From Taibaiella sp965229095 (GTDB taxonomy: Bacteria; Bacteroidota; Bacteroidia; Chitinophagales; Chitinophagaceae), in contig OZ245855.1 in assembly GCA_965229095.1 (NCBI GenBank), forward strand, positions 4,898,001 to 4,962,000: DNA of 64,000 bases, read 5' to 3'. The first letter of the stretch is position 1. Each line of letters begins with the position of its first letter. Below the pieces are notes generated by a model. That model did no database searches. It was not told where the DNA came from and saw only the letters and a list, made by a program, of their open reading frames with translations. Both the position numbers and the translations under genes were made by a program. This document shows, piece by piece, positions 40,080 through 49,369 of the stretch.

Positions 40080-42908
40080 ATGCGTAACCTGATCATTTTT
40101 TGTACGGCAGTATGGGCCTTGTTGTCGTATGGCGTCAACGCACAAACTACGCAAGTCGTTCCGCAACCCACAGCCGGATTTGCTATTTCAGGATCGCTCA
40201 AGGACACCGTTAACCTGATGCCTACGGGATATACTTCCATCTCCCTGGTCCGATCGGCGGATTCTATATTGCAAACTTTTACCCGCGCCGATGAAGAAGG
40301 AAATTTTGCATTAAAGGTAGACACGCCGGGTAAGTACCTGGTGATTATCTCGCACCCTTCCTTTGCTACGCTTATTGATGAATTGAATGTGACAGGCCCC
40401 AAAACGGAAATGGGAACGGTGATCATGACCTCCAGGAAACAAATGCTGGACGAAGTGGTGATCACCGATGCCAGGGCAATCGTGATCAGGGGTGATACTA
40501 CCGAATATACTGCAGATAGCTTTAAAACCCGTGCCTTCGCCAATGTAGACGAGCTGCTGAAAAAGCTGCCTGGAATAGAAGTAGACCGTAACGGCAAGAT
40601 CAAAGCCTATGGCAAGGACGTAGAGCGAATGACCGTCGATGGCGAGGAATTTTTTAGCGATGATCCTGCTGTGGTAGCCCAAACGCTACGGGCAAGCGCC
40701 GTAGATAAGGTACAGGTGTTTGATAAAAAAAGCGACCAGGCTGCTTTTACAGGAGTAGATGATGGTGAGCTGAAGAAAACCATTAACCTTACTCTTAAAG
40801 AAGACGCGAAGAAGGGATATTTCGGTAAGATAAGCGCCGGCGCCGGTGCGCCCGACTATTGGGAGAACCAGGCCATGATCAATGCTTTTAAAAAGAAAAG
40901 GAAAATATCGGCCTTTGGCATTATGTCCAATACCAATACTAACGGGCTGGGCTGGGACGACAGGAGCAAGTATGGCGGCAGCAGTAACAGCTTCAGCTAC
41001 GACGAGGATTCTGGTTGGATGAGCTACGGCAGCGATAATGATTTCAGTAGCTGGGATGGTCAATATGGCGGGCAGGGCCTGCCCAAGACCTGGACCGGCG
41101 GTGCGCACTACAGCAACAAATGGATGGGCGATACGTTAAGCCTGGCTATAAGCTATAAGTATGGCAAGGCTGCTTCCGAGGGCTTTAATAATTCCACGAC
41201 CCAATACATCCTGCCCGATACCCAATACCTGAGTACCAATAAGACGACCAATACCAGTGTGGGTCAGAATCATAGCCTGAACCTTACTACCGAATACCTG
41301 CTGGATACTAGTTCTTCGCTTAAGCTGACATTGAGTGGAAGATCCAGCCTGAGCGATAACCTGAACAACAGCTACACCAATTCGACATCGCTTAACGGCG
41401 GTCTGATCAATGATCAGAATAACCGGCAGCAAACGCATACGGAAAGCAAATCGGCTAACGTGGACCTGCTGTATCGCAAAAGATTTGCCAAGAAAGGACG
41501 TTCCCTGTCGGCTAATTTTACCGGTAGCTGGTCGGAGCGGATGAGCAATGGGACATTGAATTCAAATTATAACCTGTTTGCCATAGACAGTGCCTACGCT
41601 ATTAATCAACGAAAGACAAATAATAGCAATACGCTTACGGGCGGCCTTAAGCTGTCGTACACCGAACCCCTTTCCAAAGTAACGAACCTGGAAATCAACT
41701 ATGGCCTCAATATTAACAACAACGATGCCGATAATAGTTCATACGACAGGAAAGCAGGTTCCGGAACAGGGGAGGACGGCGAGGTCTTTAACCCGATTTA
41801 CAGCAGCCATTATGTATTTAATACCATGCAGAACCAGGGTGGCGCCAACCTGCGTTTCAAGTTCAAAAAGGTGAATCTTTCCTTTGGCGGTTCGGTTTCC
41901 GATACCCGTTTTAAACAGGAAGACCGGTTGAACGACACTACTTACAGCTATTCCTATCTCAATTTTTTCCCGAAAGCTTCCTTTACCTTCAACAAATCGC
42001 AGGCGACGAGTTTTTCATTGCGATACAACGGAAGGACCAGGCAGCCCAGCATTGGCCAGCTACAGCCTTTAAGAGATAATACCGATCCTTTGAACGTAGC
42101 CATCGGTAATCCTGATCTGAAGCAGGAATTCAGCCACAACGTGAACTTCAGCTATAACAACTATAAAGTATTGACGAGCCGCAGCATTTATGGGAGCATC
42201 AATCTATCGATGGTACAGGATGCGATCAGCCAGCGGCAAAATGTGGACATCACCGGACGACGTACTTACCAGTATGTGAATGTAAACGGTAACTATACGG
42301 CAAGGGGGTATATCAGCTATGGCAAAAAAATACTCGGAGCTTATACCAGCCTGGGGAGCAGCATCGATTATACCCACAACAATAATTTTGTCAACAGCCT
42401 GAGCAATGTCAATAACCAGCTATCCGTTTCTCCTAATCTTTACATCAGGTACGACCTGGATACCACGCTCGACTTCAGCTACCAGTTTTATCCTTCTTAT
42501 AACCTCAATGCCTCTTCTGTAAGACAAGATATGAAGACGCAGTACTGGACTTACGGACAAAGGCTGGATGGCGGTATTAACCTGCCCTTTAAGATCAGGA
42601 TAGGCACTACTATCGATTGGAATATCCGTCAACGCCTGAGCGAGCAGGAAAAGAACAATAATGTATTCCGCTGGAATGCCTATGTGAGCAAAGCATTCCT
42701 TAAAGATAAATCGCTGGTGGCTAAATTCTATGTCAACGATATTCTGGACCAGAATGTGGGTTACAACAGGATCAATAACGCCGATTATATTTCAGAAAGC
42801 ACTTACAATACTATCCGCCGGTATTTCCTGTTCAGTCTTACCTGGAATTTTACCAAGACCGGGGTTAAAGAACCCGCTTCGGAATTTATCATAGGAGGTG
42901 AAGAGTAA
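40080..42908 (+). CDS. TonB-receptor-like outer-membrane beta-barrel protein
   Basis: 942 residues: signal peptide ending GVNAQ (about residue 22), a carboxypeptidase-regulatory-like beta domain about 30-120 (FAISGSLKDTVNLMPTGYTS, ending GTVIMTSRKQMLDEVVITD), a plug-like segment (DELLKKLPGIEVDRNGKIKA, FFSDDPAVVAQTL) and a long barrel rich in Asn/Ser/Tyr ending with EPASEFIIGGEE. It fits the Bacteroidota outer-membrane barrel proteins related to TonB receptors. The loop around 285-345 is extremely Gly/Ser/Asp/Trp-rich (GLGWDDRSKYGGSSNSFSYD). Its partner GLPGLI gene follows at once. The substrate, peptide or other ligand, is unknown. Confidence 0.87.
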   Translation: MRNLIIFCTAVWALLSYGVNAQTTQVVPQPTAGFAISGSLKDTVNLMPTGYTSISLVRSADSILQTFTRADEEGNFALKVDTPGKYLVIISHPSFATLIDELNVTGPKTEMGTVIMTSRKQMLDEVVITDARAIVIRGDTTEYTADSFKTRAFANVDELLKKLPGIEVDRNGKIKAYGKDVERMTVDGEEFFSDDPAVVAQTLRASAVDKVQVFDKKSDQAAFTGVDDGELKKTINLTLKEDAKKGYFGKISAGAGAPDYWENQAMINAFKKKRKISAFGIMSNTNTNGLGWDDRSKYGGSSNSFSYDEDSGWMSYGSDNDFSSWDGQYGGQGLPKTWTGGAHYSNKWMGDTLSLAISYKYGKAASEGFNNSTTQYILPDTQYLSTNKTTNTSVGQNHSLNLTTEYLLDTSSSLKLTLSGRSSLSDNLNNSYTNSTSLNGGLINDQNNRQQTHTESKSANVDLLYRKRFAKKGRSLSANFTGSWSERMSNGTLNSNYNLFAIDSAYAINQRKTNNSNTLTGGLKLSYTEPLSKVTNLEINYGLNINNNDADNSSYDRKAGSGTGEDGEVFNPIYSSHYVFNTMQNQGGANLRFKFKKVNLSFGGSVSDTRFKQEDRLNDTTYSYSYLNFFPKASFTFNKSQATSFSLRYNGRTRQPSIGQLQPLRDNTDPLNVAIGNPDLKQEFSHNVNFSYNNYKVLTSRSIYGSINLSMVQDAISQRQNVDITGRRTYQYVNVNGNYTARGYISYGKKILGAYTSLGSSIDYTHNNNFVNSLSNVNNQLSVSPNLYIRYDLDTTLDFSYQFYPSYNLNASSVRQDMKTQYWTYGQRLDGGINLPFKIRIGTTIDWNIRQRLSEQEKNNNVFRWNAYVSKAFLKDKSLVAKFYVNDILDQNVGYNRINNADYISESTYNTIRRYFLFSLTWNFTKTGVKEPASEFIIGGEE

Positions 42909-42951
42909 ATTTTACCACAATATGGCCTTCTTAAATAAAAGCTATTTCAAT

Positions 42952-43695
42952 ATGAAAATTATAGGATTCACTGCTCTTTTCTTATCCATAATCATCCCGG
43001 CTACCGCGCAGTTCAGTACGGCGGGAAAGATAGATTACGAGCGCAAGACTAACCTTAAGCTCCAGATGCAAACCGAAGAGGATGGCGAGTGGATGAAATC
43101 CATGATCAAGAAGGTAGCGCAATATACCATCTCTGATTTCACAATGTCCTTTAATAAAAACGAATCGGAATATGAATTTGTAAAGGAGCAGGAAGTAAAA
43201 GGCGAAACGTTTTCCTGGTGGGGGCCAAAACCATGCAGGGAAAATAAAGTGTACGTCAATTTCAACACCCGGAAAGTACAAAGCCAGAAGCAGGTGTACG
43301 AGAACAATTACCTGGTAGAAGGAGAACTGGCCAACCTGAAATGGAAAATAGGGAGCGATATACGCATGATCGCCGGTTATCCCTGCCGCAAAGCCATTAC
43401 CCATATTTGCGACAGTGTGGTCGTAGTCGCTTTCTATACCGACCAGATCATGGTGAGCGGAGGCCCGGAAGGGTTTAATGGTTTGCCCGGGATGATCCTG
43501 GGCCTGGCAGTGCCCAGGCTGTTCACTACCTGGTTTGCGACTAATGTGCAATTGACAACGCCTGAAGTTGCGGCATTCAAGCCGGCGAAAAAAAGCAAGA
43601 AGACGACTACTGCGGATATGGTTACGGAAGTACAGAAATCGACTAAGGACTGGGGCAAGTATGGGGCTAACCTTATCTGGTGGCTCTCGTTATAG
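42952..43695 (+). CDS. GLPGLI family protein
   Basis: Secreted protein of the GLPGLI family, 247 residues from the ATG at 42952, which gives a clean signal peptide MKIIGFTALFLSIIIPATAQ. The frame is open back to a GTG at 42898 overlapping the barrel gene, and ATG 42922 is another option. The family motif appears as FNGLPGMILGLAVP, preceded by the conserved Cys in AGYPCRKA and the region VAFYTDQIMVSGGPEGF. The function of the family is not established. It accompanies barrel proteins of this type, and the 43-nt distance supports one operon. A strong terminator follows. Confidence 0.9.
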   Translation: MKIIGFTALFLSIIIPATAQFSTAGKIDYERKTNLKLQMQTEEDGEWMKSMIKKVAQYTISDFTMSFNKNESEYEFVKEQEVKGETFSWWGPKPCRENKVYVNFNTRKVQSQKQVYENNYLVEGELANLKWKIGSDIRMIAGYPCRKAITHICDSVVVVAFYTDQIMVSGGPEGFNGLPGMILGLAVPRLFTTWFATNVQLTTPEVAAFKPAKKSKKTTTADMVTEVQKSTKDWGKYGANLIWWLSL

Positions 43696-43718
43696 CACGA
43701 CCCTTTGGTTGCGTAAAG

Positions 43719-43757
43719 TAACGAAGCGGCAGGAGATCAACTCCTGCCGCTTCGTTA
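43719..43757 (+). terminator. Bidirectional terminator after GLPGLI gene
   Basis: 17-bp perfect stem, arms TAACGAAGCGGCAGGAG (43719-43735) and complement (43741-43757), 5-nt loop, between convergent genes. No long T run on either side. Confidence 0.8.
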
Positions 43758-43770
43758 TTGCCGGTAATCT

Positions 43771-45009
43771 TTAAATAGCTTCTTTGATCGGTGCCGGGGT
43801 TTTATTTTCCTTAAGGAAAGGGATAGCCAGCAGGATACTAATGAGCAAAAGAATGGCAGCGGCTACAAAAGGCGCCCCGGGAAAATACACCGGCGCTTGT
43901 TTCCCGGAAAACCAGGCAAACAAGTTGTTCATCAGCAAAGGACCGAATACGGCAGTGGCGCTCATCAGGCTCGTAAGGCTGCCCTGTAGTTCACCCTGCT
44001 CGTTCCTGGGTACCTGCGTTGAAATGATCCCCTGTAAAGCCGGTCCTGCAATGCCGCCCATGCAATACACCGCAACAATACAGAACATCATCCAGCCCTG
44101 TGTGGCGAAGGCAAACAAAAGCATCCCGGTCATGTAAAAAGTAAGTCCCAGCATCACGGAACGGGCTTTTCCCAGCTTGGGTATTACAATGCGGATTACC
44201 AAACCCTGTACTAATGCAATCATCAGGCCAAGGGCGCCCAGCGAATAGCCAACCATAGTCCCGTCCCAGTGGAATTTAAACATAGTGTAAAAAGACCAGG
44301 TCGATTGCACGGCATGTGCGGCCAGGTACAACAAGATCAATGAAAGCACCAGCCCGGAAATAACCGGGTATTTCCGCAAACGGAGCAGGGAACCTACGGG
44401 ATTAGCGCGCCGCCAGTCGAACCGGCGACGGTTGCGCAGGTTCAGCGATTCGGGCAGGATAAAATAACCATACAGGAAGTTGATCAGCGAGCATGCTGCT
44501 GCTATCCAGAAGGGCGCCCTGGCGCCAAACTGGCTGCTGATACCGCCTATCACAGGACCTATGATAAAGCCCAGTCCGAAGGCTACGCCTATAAGTCCGA
44601 AATTCTGTGCCCGTTTCTCCGGTGTGCTCACATCGGCAATATAAGCTGCTGCTGTGGTAATGCTTCCGCCGCAAATACCGGCAATAGCCCTGCCTACAAA
44701 CAGCCACCCGATAGTTGGGGCCAGGGCCAGGAAAATGTAATCGGTTCCCAGTCCGAACAGGGAAATAAGCAATACCGGCCGTCTTCCGTAACGATCGCTG
44801 AGGCCGCCCAGGATGGGAGAGCACACAAATTGCATGAGTGCGTAGGTAAACACAAGCCAGCCATTGTACCGGGAGGCCATGCTGATATCACCCCGGATCA
44901 GTTGTTCGATCAGTTTAGGCATTACCGGAACAATGATGCTCATGCCAATCACATCAATAAGCAAAGTCGTGAAAATAAAGGCCATAGCCTTATTGTTCTG
45001 GGGTTTCAT
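43771..45009 (-). CDS. TetA-like MFS drug exporter (TCR/Tet family)
   Basis: Inner-membrane proton antiporter, 412 residues, about twelve transmembrane segments. Visible are the start FIFTTLLIDVIGMSIIVPVMPKL with the acidic residue in the first helix, motif A GGLSDRYGRRPVLL after TM2, GRAIAGICGGSITTAAAYIADV, and the motif-C-like GVAFGLGFIIGPVIGG in TM5. All of these are hallmarks of the TetA/TCR group. Chromosomal copies like this export drugs or metabolites, and tetracycline resistance cannot be assumed. It is convergent with GLPGLI, and its upstream region is the repeat-rich gap before icmF. Confidence 0.88.
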   Translation of the reverse strand: MKPQNNKAMAFIFTTLLIDVIGMSIIVPVMPKLIEQLIRGDISMASRYNGWLVFTYALMQFVCSPILGGLSDRYGRRPVLLISLFGLGTDYIFLALAPTIGWLFVGRAIAGICGGSITTAAAYIADVSTPEKRAQNFGLIGVAFGLGFIIGPVIGGISSQFGARAPFWIAAACSLINFLYGYFILPESLNLRNRRRFDWRRANPVGSLLRLRKYPVISGLVLSLILLYLAAHAVQSTWSFYTMFKFHWDGTMVGYSLGALGLMIALVQGLVIRIVIPKLGKARSVMLGLTFYMTGMLLFAFATQGWMMFCIVAVYCMGGIAGPALQGIISTQVPRNEQGELQGSLTSLMSATAVFGPLLMNNLFAWFSGKQAPVYFPGAPFVAAAILLLISILLAIPFLKENKTPAPIKEAI

Positions 45010-45683
45010 GATAGGTAAGGGGGAATTGATTTTTGAAAAAAGGGCGGCAAAGATAGTGTAATCTCTTTAACGTGCAGATGCCCGCAGTAATATTTTTTTG
45101 AGAAATCTTGCTTTTTTGCTGTGGGGATGATGAAACTGAAGTAAGCATACTTTATGTCGCAGGGTCATGGTAAGTGAAGTCGAACCATGATAAGCGAAGC
45201 ATAGTTGCAGCACAGAAAAGGCGCCTTTCCCACCCTTCGACTACGCTTAGTTATAAGGTTATCTATCTCTCGCGGAGACACGGCGTCGCTGCGAGAGAGG
45301 AATACTATTATTCCCTGCTAAGACGTTGCATGCAACGTCTCTAACTTGCGCAGCACGTGTAATGAGGGATACTGGGTATTCTTGACATCCTTAGTGATCA
45401 AGATCCTTCGGTTCCTTCGGAGACCTCAGGATGACCCGATTTTAAGATGTCAATAGGTAAAATGCTCCGGCTCGCAGCCATCACCTCGTCTTATGGAATG
45501 AAACTGGTAAAACATAGGGAATAAGCATCTGCTCCTGATTGTCATCCCGAATGTAGCTTGCGCAGCTTGTGGAATGAGGGATCTTAGGTGTTCTTGACAT
45601 CTAAGGGATCAAGGTACTCCGGTTCTTTCGACATTTGTACACTCGGGCTGACGGGCCGTTATAAGGTTGTGTGAGGAGAAGGT
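45010..45683. repeat. Intergenic cluster of dispersed repeats
   Basis: About 670 bp without a gene. In order it holds CATGGTAAGTGAAGTCGAAC followed by the related CATGATAAGCGAAGC (near 45165-45200) and their inverted partner CTTCGACTACGCTTA (45235); an inverted repeat TCTCTCGC/GCGAGAGA (45266-45298); a decayed REP palindrome (45321-45340); and two direct copies of a 75-bp unit starting CTTGCGCAGC (45345 and 45557), each continuing AATGAGGGAT and TTCTTGACAT. Parts read GTCATCC...GGATCTT in opposite orientations (45400-45436 and 45541-45585). No coding signal is evident. Confidence 0.8.
45321..45340 (+). repeat. REP-like palindrome, degenerate third copy
   Basis: AGACGTTGCATGCAACGTCT is a perfect 20-bp palindrome identical to the core of 14380-14411. 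The right outer arm CTAAC is kept and the left arm has lost a base (GCTA in place of GTTAG), so it is a solo, decayed copy 31 kb from the RAYT gene. Confidence 0.85.
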
Positions 45684-45719
45684 AAAAAACGACAGCCGGA
45701 CTTCAAAAGCCCGGCTGTC
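45684..45719 (-). terminator. icmF terminator
   Basis: On the minus strand a 9-bp stem GACAGCCGG/CCGGCTGTC (45711-45719 and 45691-45699) with 11-nt loop, then G and six T (complement of 45684-45689). Confidence 0.85.
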
Positions 45720-45740
45720 TCATGATGTAGCAAATGCAGG

Positions 45741-48700
45741 TTACATATTTCTCCTGTATTGACCGCCGACCTCGAACAAGGCTCTGGTGATCTGTCCAAG
45801 AGAACAGTACTTCACGGTTTCCATCAATTCGTCAAATATATTCTCGTTGTGAATCGCTTTTTGCTGCAGGCGGCGCAGCATCTCGGCGCCTTGTTCGCCG
45901 CTGCGCGCAGCAAGGTTTTGTACGCTCTGTATCTGGAATTCCTTTTCCTCGGTAGTAGAACGGATTACTTCCGAAGGAATCACAGTAGGCGAGCCTTTGG
46001 AGCTAAGGAAAGTATTAACACCTATAATGGGGAATTCACCGGTATGTTTCAGGGTTTCGTAGTAAAGGCTTTCTTCCTGTATTTTGCCGCGCTGGTACAT
46101 CGTTTCCATAGCGCCCAATACACCACCGCGTTCTGTAATACGGTCAAACTCTGTGTACACGGCTTCTTCTACCAGGTCGGTCAGTTCCTCGATAATGAAA
46201 GAGCCTTGTAAAGGGTTCTCGTTTTTGGCCAGCCCCAGCTCTTTGTTGATGATAAGCTGTATAGCCATAGCCCTGCGTACACTTTCTTCTGTAGGCGTAG
46301 TAATGGCTTCATCGTAAGCATTTGTATGCAGCGAATTACAATTATCGTAAATCGCATACAGTGCCTGGAGTGTGGTACGGATGTCGTTAAAGTCGATCTC
46401 CTGGGCATGCAGGGAACGGCCGGAGGTCTGGATATGGTATTTCAACATCTGCGAACGTTCGTTGCCGCCATATTTCAGCTTCATGGCCTTGGACCAGATA
46501 CGGCGGGCTACCCTGCCGATAACGCTGTACTCCGGATCGATACCGTTGCTGAAGAAGAACGAGAGATTAGGTGCAAAATCATCGATATGCATGCCGCGGC
46601 TCAGGTAGTATTCCACAAAGGTGAAGCCGTTGGAAATGGTAAAGGCCAACTGCGAAATAGGGTTGGCGCCTGCTTCCGCGATATGGTAACCAGATATGGA
46701 CACGGAGTAAAAGTTGCGCACACCCTGGTTGATGAAATATTGCTGCACATCGCCCATTACCCGGAGAGAGAATTCCGTAGAGAAAATGCAGGTATTCTGT
46801 GCCTGGTCTTCTTTCAGGATATCGGCCTGTACGGTACCGCGTACTGCTTTCAGGGTATCGGCCTTGATCTTGGCATATACATCGGCCGGTAGTACCTGGT
46901 CGCCGGTTACACCCAGCAACATCAGGCCCAGGCCGTTGTTGCCTTCGGGCAGCACGCCTGCTTTGCCTTCAGCTTCCTTACCTTGTCCTACATTGGCGCT
47001 GTAATAAGGACGGGCTATGCCTTTCTCCTTATAGATAGCGTCGATCTTTGCTTGTACTTCTTCTTCCAGTCCATTGGCCTTGATGTACAATTCGCATTGC
47101 TGGTCGATAGCCGTATTCATAAAGAAAGCAGTGATCGTAGGGGCCGGGCCGTTAATGGTCATAGATACGGAAGTCTTTGGATCGGCGAGGTTAAAGCCGC
47201 TGTACAACTTCTTCGCATCATCCAGGGTAGGTACACTTACACCCGAATTGCCGATCTTACCATAGATATCCGGGCGATGATCCGGGTCCTGTCCGTAAAG
47301 GGTTACGCTGTCAAATGCGGTGCTGAGGCGGGCGGCAGGCAATCCTTTGCTTACGTAGTGGAAGCGTTTGTTGGTCCTTTCCGGGCCACCTTCGCCCGCA
47401 AACATACGGGTAGGGTCTTCTCCTTCCCTTTTGAAAGGATAGATACCTGCTGCGTAAGGAAATTCGCCGGGGAAGTTCTCTGTTAGCGCCCATTTCAATA
47501 TCTCACCCCATGCTTCAAACTTGGGGACAGCTACTTTAGGGATCTGGCTGTGGGAAAGCGATTCGGTATGGGTTTTAATTTTAAGCTCTTTATCCCTTAC
47601 CTTGAACACATAGTATTCATCCTGGTAGTGCCGTTTCTTGGCTTCCCAGTTTTGCAGCAGCAACAGGTTTTTGGGATCTATTTCCAGGGTGATCTTCTGG
47701 TACAGTTCTTCCAACTGTTTGATCAGCCTGTCTTTATCTTCTACCCCGGATGCCTGTAGCGTTTCGATGGTTTTGCGGATACCGAAAAGTTTCTGGGCTA
47801 TATCGGCCTGCTCCTGCGAACGCTTGTCGTAGTTACGGTTGTTTTCCGCAATCTCGCTCAGGTAGCGGGTCCTGGCCGGAGGTATGATGAATATCTTCTC
47901 GCTCAGCTCTTCGCTGGGGTGGAAGTCGGACTTAAGGTCGGCGCCTGTTTTGGCCACTACTATATCCATCAAAGCGCGGTACAGGGTGTTGGTTCCAGGA
48001 TCGTTGAACTGGGAAGCAATGGAACCATATACCGGCATGCTTTCCGCATCGCGGTCAAACAATTTATGGTTGCGCTGGTATTGTTTTTTGACATCACGCA
48101 AGGCATCCATAGCGCCGCGCTTGTCAAATTTATTCACCGATACGATATCGGCAAAGTCCAGCATGTCGATCTTTTCCAGTTGGGTAGCGGCGCCATATTC
48201 GGGCGTCATTACATACATGCTCAGGTCGCAGTAGTCGGTGATCTGTGTATCGCTCTGGCCAATACCGGAGGTTTCCAGGATGATCAGGTCGTATTGCGCT
48301 GCCTTTAAAATGTTGACGGCATCGTGTATGTATTTCGATACGGCAAGATTGCTTTGGCGGGTAGCCATGGAACGCATATATACCCTGTCGTTGCGGATGG
48401 CGTTCATCCGGATACGGTCGCCCAGCAAAGCACCACCGGTCTTCCGCTTGGAGGGATCGACAGAAATAATACCTATAGTCTTATCTTTAAAGTCGAGCAG
48501 GTAGCGGCGCACGATCTCGTCTACCAGGGAGCTTTTCCCGGAACCGCCGGTACCCGTAATCCCCAGGATGGGCGTCTTACTTTCTTTGGCTTGCTCCGAA
48601 ACCTTTTTCAGCATCGCCTGTGTTTCCGGTAATTCCGAAAAGTTTTCGGCTGCAGAGATCAGCTTGCCAATATCCCTTGCATTTTTATTGATGATATGTC

Positions 48701-49154
48701 CCACTTCTCCGTTCAATTGGTTGCCGGTAGGGTAGTCGCTTTTTTCCAGAAGATCGATGATCATGCCTTCGAGACCCATGGCACGGCCATCGTCGGGAGA
48801 ATATATTTTGGTAATGCCATATTGATGCAGCTCCTCTATTTCCGTAGGCAATATGACACCGCCGCCGCCGGCAAATATCCGGATATGGCTGCAGCCTCTT
48901 TCTTTCAAAAGGTCGTACATATACTTCAAATATTCCACGTGCCCTCCCTGGTAGCTGGTCATGGCTATGGCATTGGCGTCTTCCTGTATGGCACAGTCTA
49001 CTACTTCCTGGACACTGCGGTCGTGGCCCAGGTGGATCACCTCGGCGCCATTGGCCTGCATAATGCGGCGCATGATATTAATGGCCGCATCGTGGCCATC
49101 GAAAAGAGAAGCGGCAGTAACAATGCGGATCTTATTCTTCGGAGTATATGACAT
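45741..49154 (-). CDS. icmF: Fused isobutyryl-CoA mutase IcmF
   Basis: Adenosylcobalamin-dependent carbon-skeleton mutase fused to its own G-protein chaperone, 1137 residues. Domain order: B12-binding domain 1-140 with His21 in LFDGHDAAI (lower axial ligand motif DxH) and a glycine-rich FAGGGGV; MeaB-like GTPase about 190-420 with P-loop GTGGSGKSS from residue 201; a linker; then the TIM-barrel substrate domain (YPFKREGEDPTRMFAGEGG, SVSISGYHIAEAGANPISQL). This architecture is IcmF, interconverting isobutyryl-CoA and n-butyryl-CoA (pivalyl-CoA in some), rather than a two-subunit methylmalonyl-CoA mutase. It stands alone with its own terminator, and the GTPase protects and repairs the cofactor. 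Confidence 0.93.
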   Translation of the reverse strand: MSYTPKNKIRIVTAASLFDGHDAAINIMRRIMQANGAEVIHLGHDRSVQEVVDCAIQEDANAIAMTSYQGGHVEYLKYMYDLLKERGCSHIRIFAGGGGVILPTEIEELHQYGITKIYSPDDGRAMGLEGMIIDLLEKSDYPTGNQLNGEVGHIINKNARDIGKLISAAENFSELPETQAMLKKVSEQAKESKTPILGITGTGGSGKSSLVDEIVRRYLLDFKDKTIGIISVDPSKRKTGGALLGDRIRMNAIRNDRVYMRSMATRQSNLAVSKYIHDAVNILKAAQYDLIILETSGIGQSDTQITDYCDLSMYVMTPEYGAATQLEKIDMLDFADIVSVNKFDKRGAMDALRDVKKQYQRNHKLFDRDAESMPVYGSIASQFNDPGTNTLYRALMDIVVAKTGADLKSDFHPSEELSEKIFIIPPARTRYLSEIAENNRNYDKRSQEQADIAQKLFGIRKTIETLQASGVEDKDRLIKQLEELYQKITLEIDPKNLLLLQNWEAKKRHYQDEYYVFKVRDKELKIKTHTESLSHSQIPKVAVPKFEAWGEILKWALTENFPGEFPYAAGIYPFKREGEDPTRMFAGEGGPERTNKRFHYVSKGLPAARLSTAFDSVTLYGQDPDHRPDIYGKIGNSGVSVPTLDDAKKLYSGFNLADPKTSVSMTINGPAPTITAFFMNTAIDQQCELYIKANGLEEEVQAKIDAIYKEKGIARPYYSANVGQGKEAEGKAGVLPEGNNGLGLMLLGVTGDQVLPADVYAKIKADTLKAVRGTVQADILKEDQAQNTCIFSTEFSLRVMGDVQQYFINQGVRNFYSVSISGYHIAEAGANPISQLAFTISNGFTFVEYYLSRGMHIDDFAPNLSFFFSNGIDPEYSVIGRVARRIWSKAMKLKYGGNERSQMLKYHIQTSGRSLHAQEIDFNDIRTTLQALYAIYDNCNSLHTNAYDEAITTPTEESVRRAMAIQLIINKELGLAKNENPLQGSFIIEELTDLVEEAVYTEFDRITERGGVLGAMETMYQRGKIQEESLYYETLKHTGEFPIIGVNTFLSSKGSPTVIPSEVIRSTTEEKEFQIQSVQNLAARSGEQGAEMLRRLQQKAIHNENIFDELMETVKYCSLGQITRALFEVGGQYRRNM

Positions 49155-49369
49155 AAAATATTGCTGTAAAAAATATAGGAATTACTTGGGATGCAAAATT
49201 ACGATTTTAATCTGCGTTTTCCATGATTTCGCTATCGCCTTTCCCGGCCTTGCCGGCTGCGAAGCAGGAGCATCGCTTCGCCTTTTTACCGTATAGCTTA
49301 ACTTTGAGGACCGCCAGGCTTCCTGTACCAGCAGGATAGCGTTTGTTTTTCTTACCTTAAATCCACATT

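Noticed and set aside
43771..45009. Acquired tetracycline-resistance gene
   Set aside because: The sequence is TetA-like, but composition and context are chromosomal and no mobile element brackets it; resistance cannot be inferred.
49259..49287. Terminator (GCGAAGC/GCTTCGC followed by TTTTT)
   Set aside because: Only a 7-bp stem, and no plus-strand gene lies upstream to terminate; probably fortuitous or a repeat remnant.
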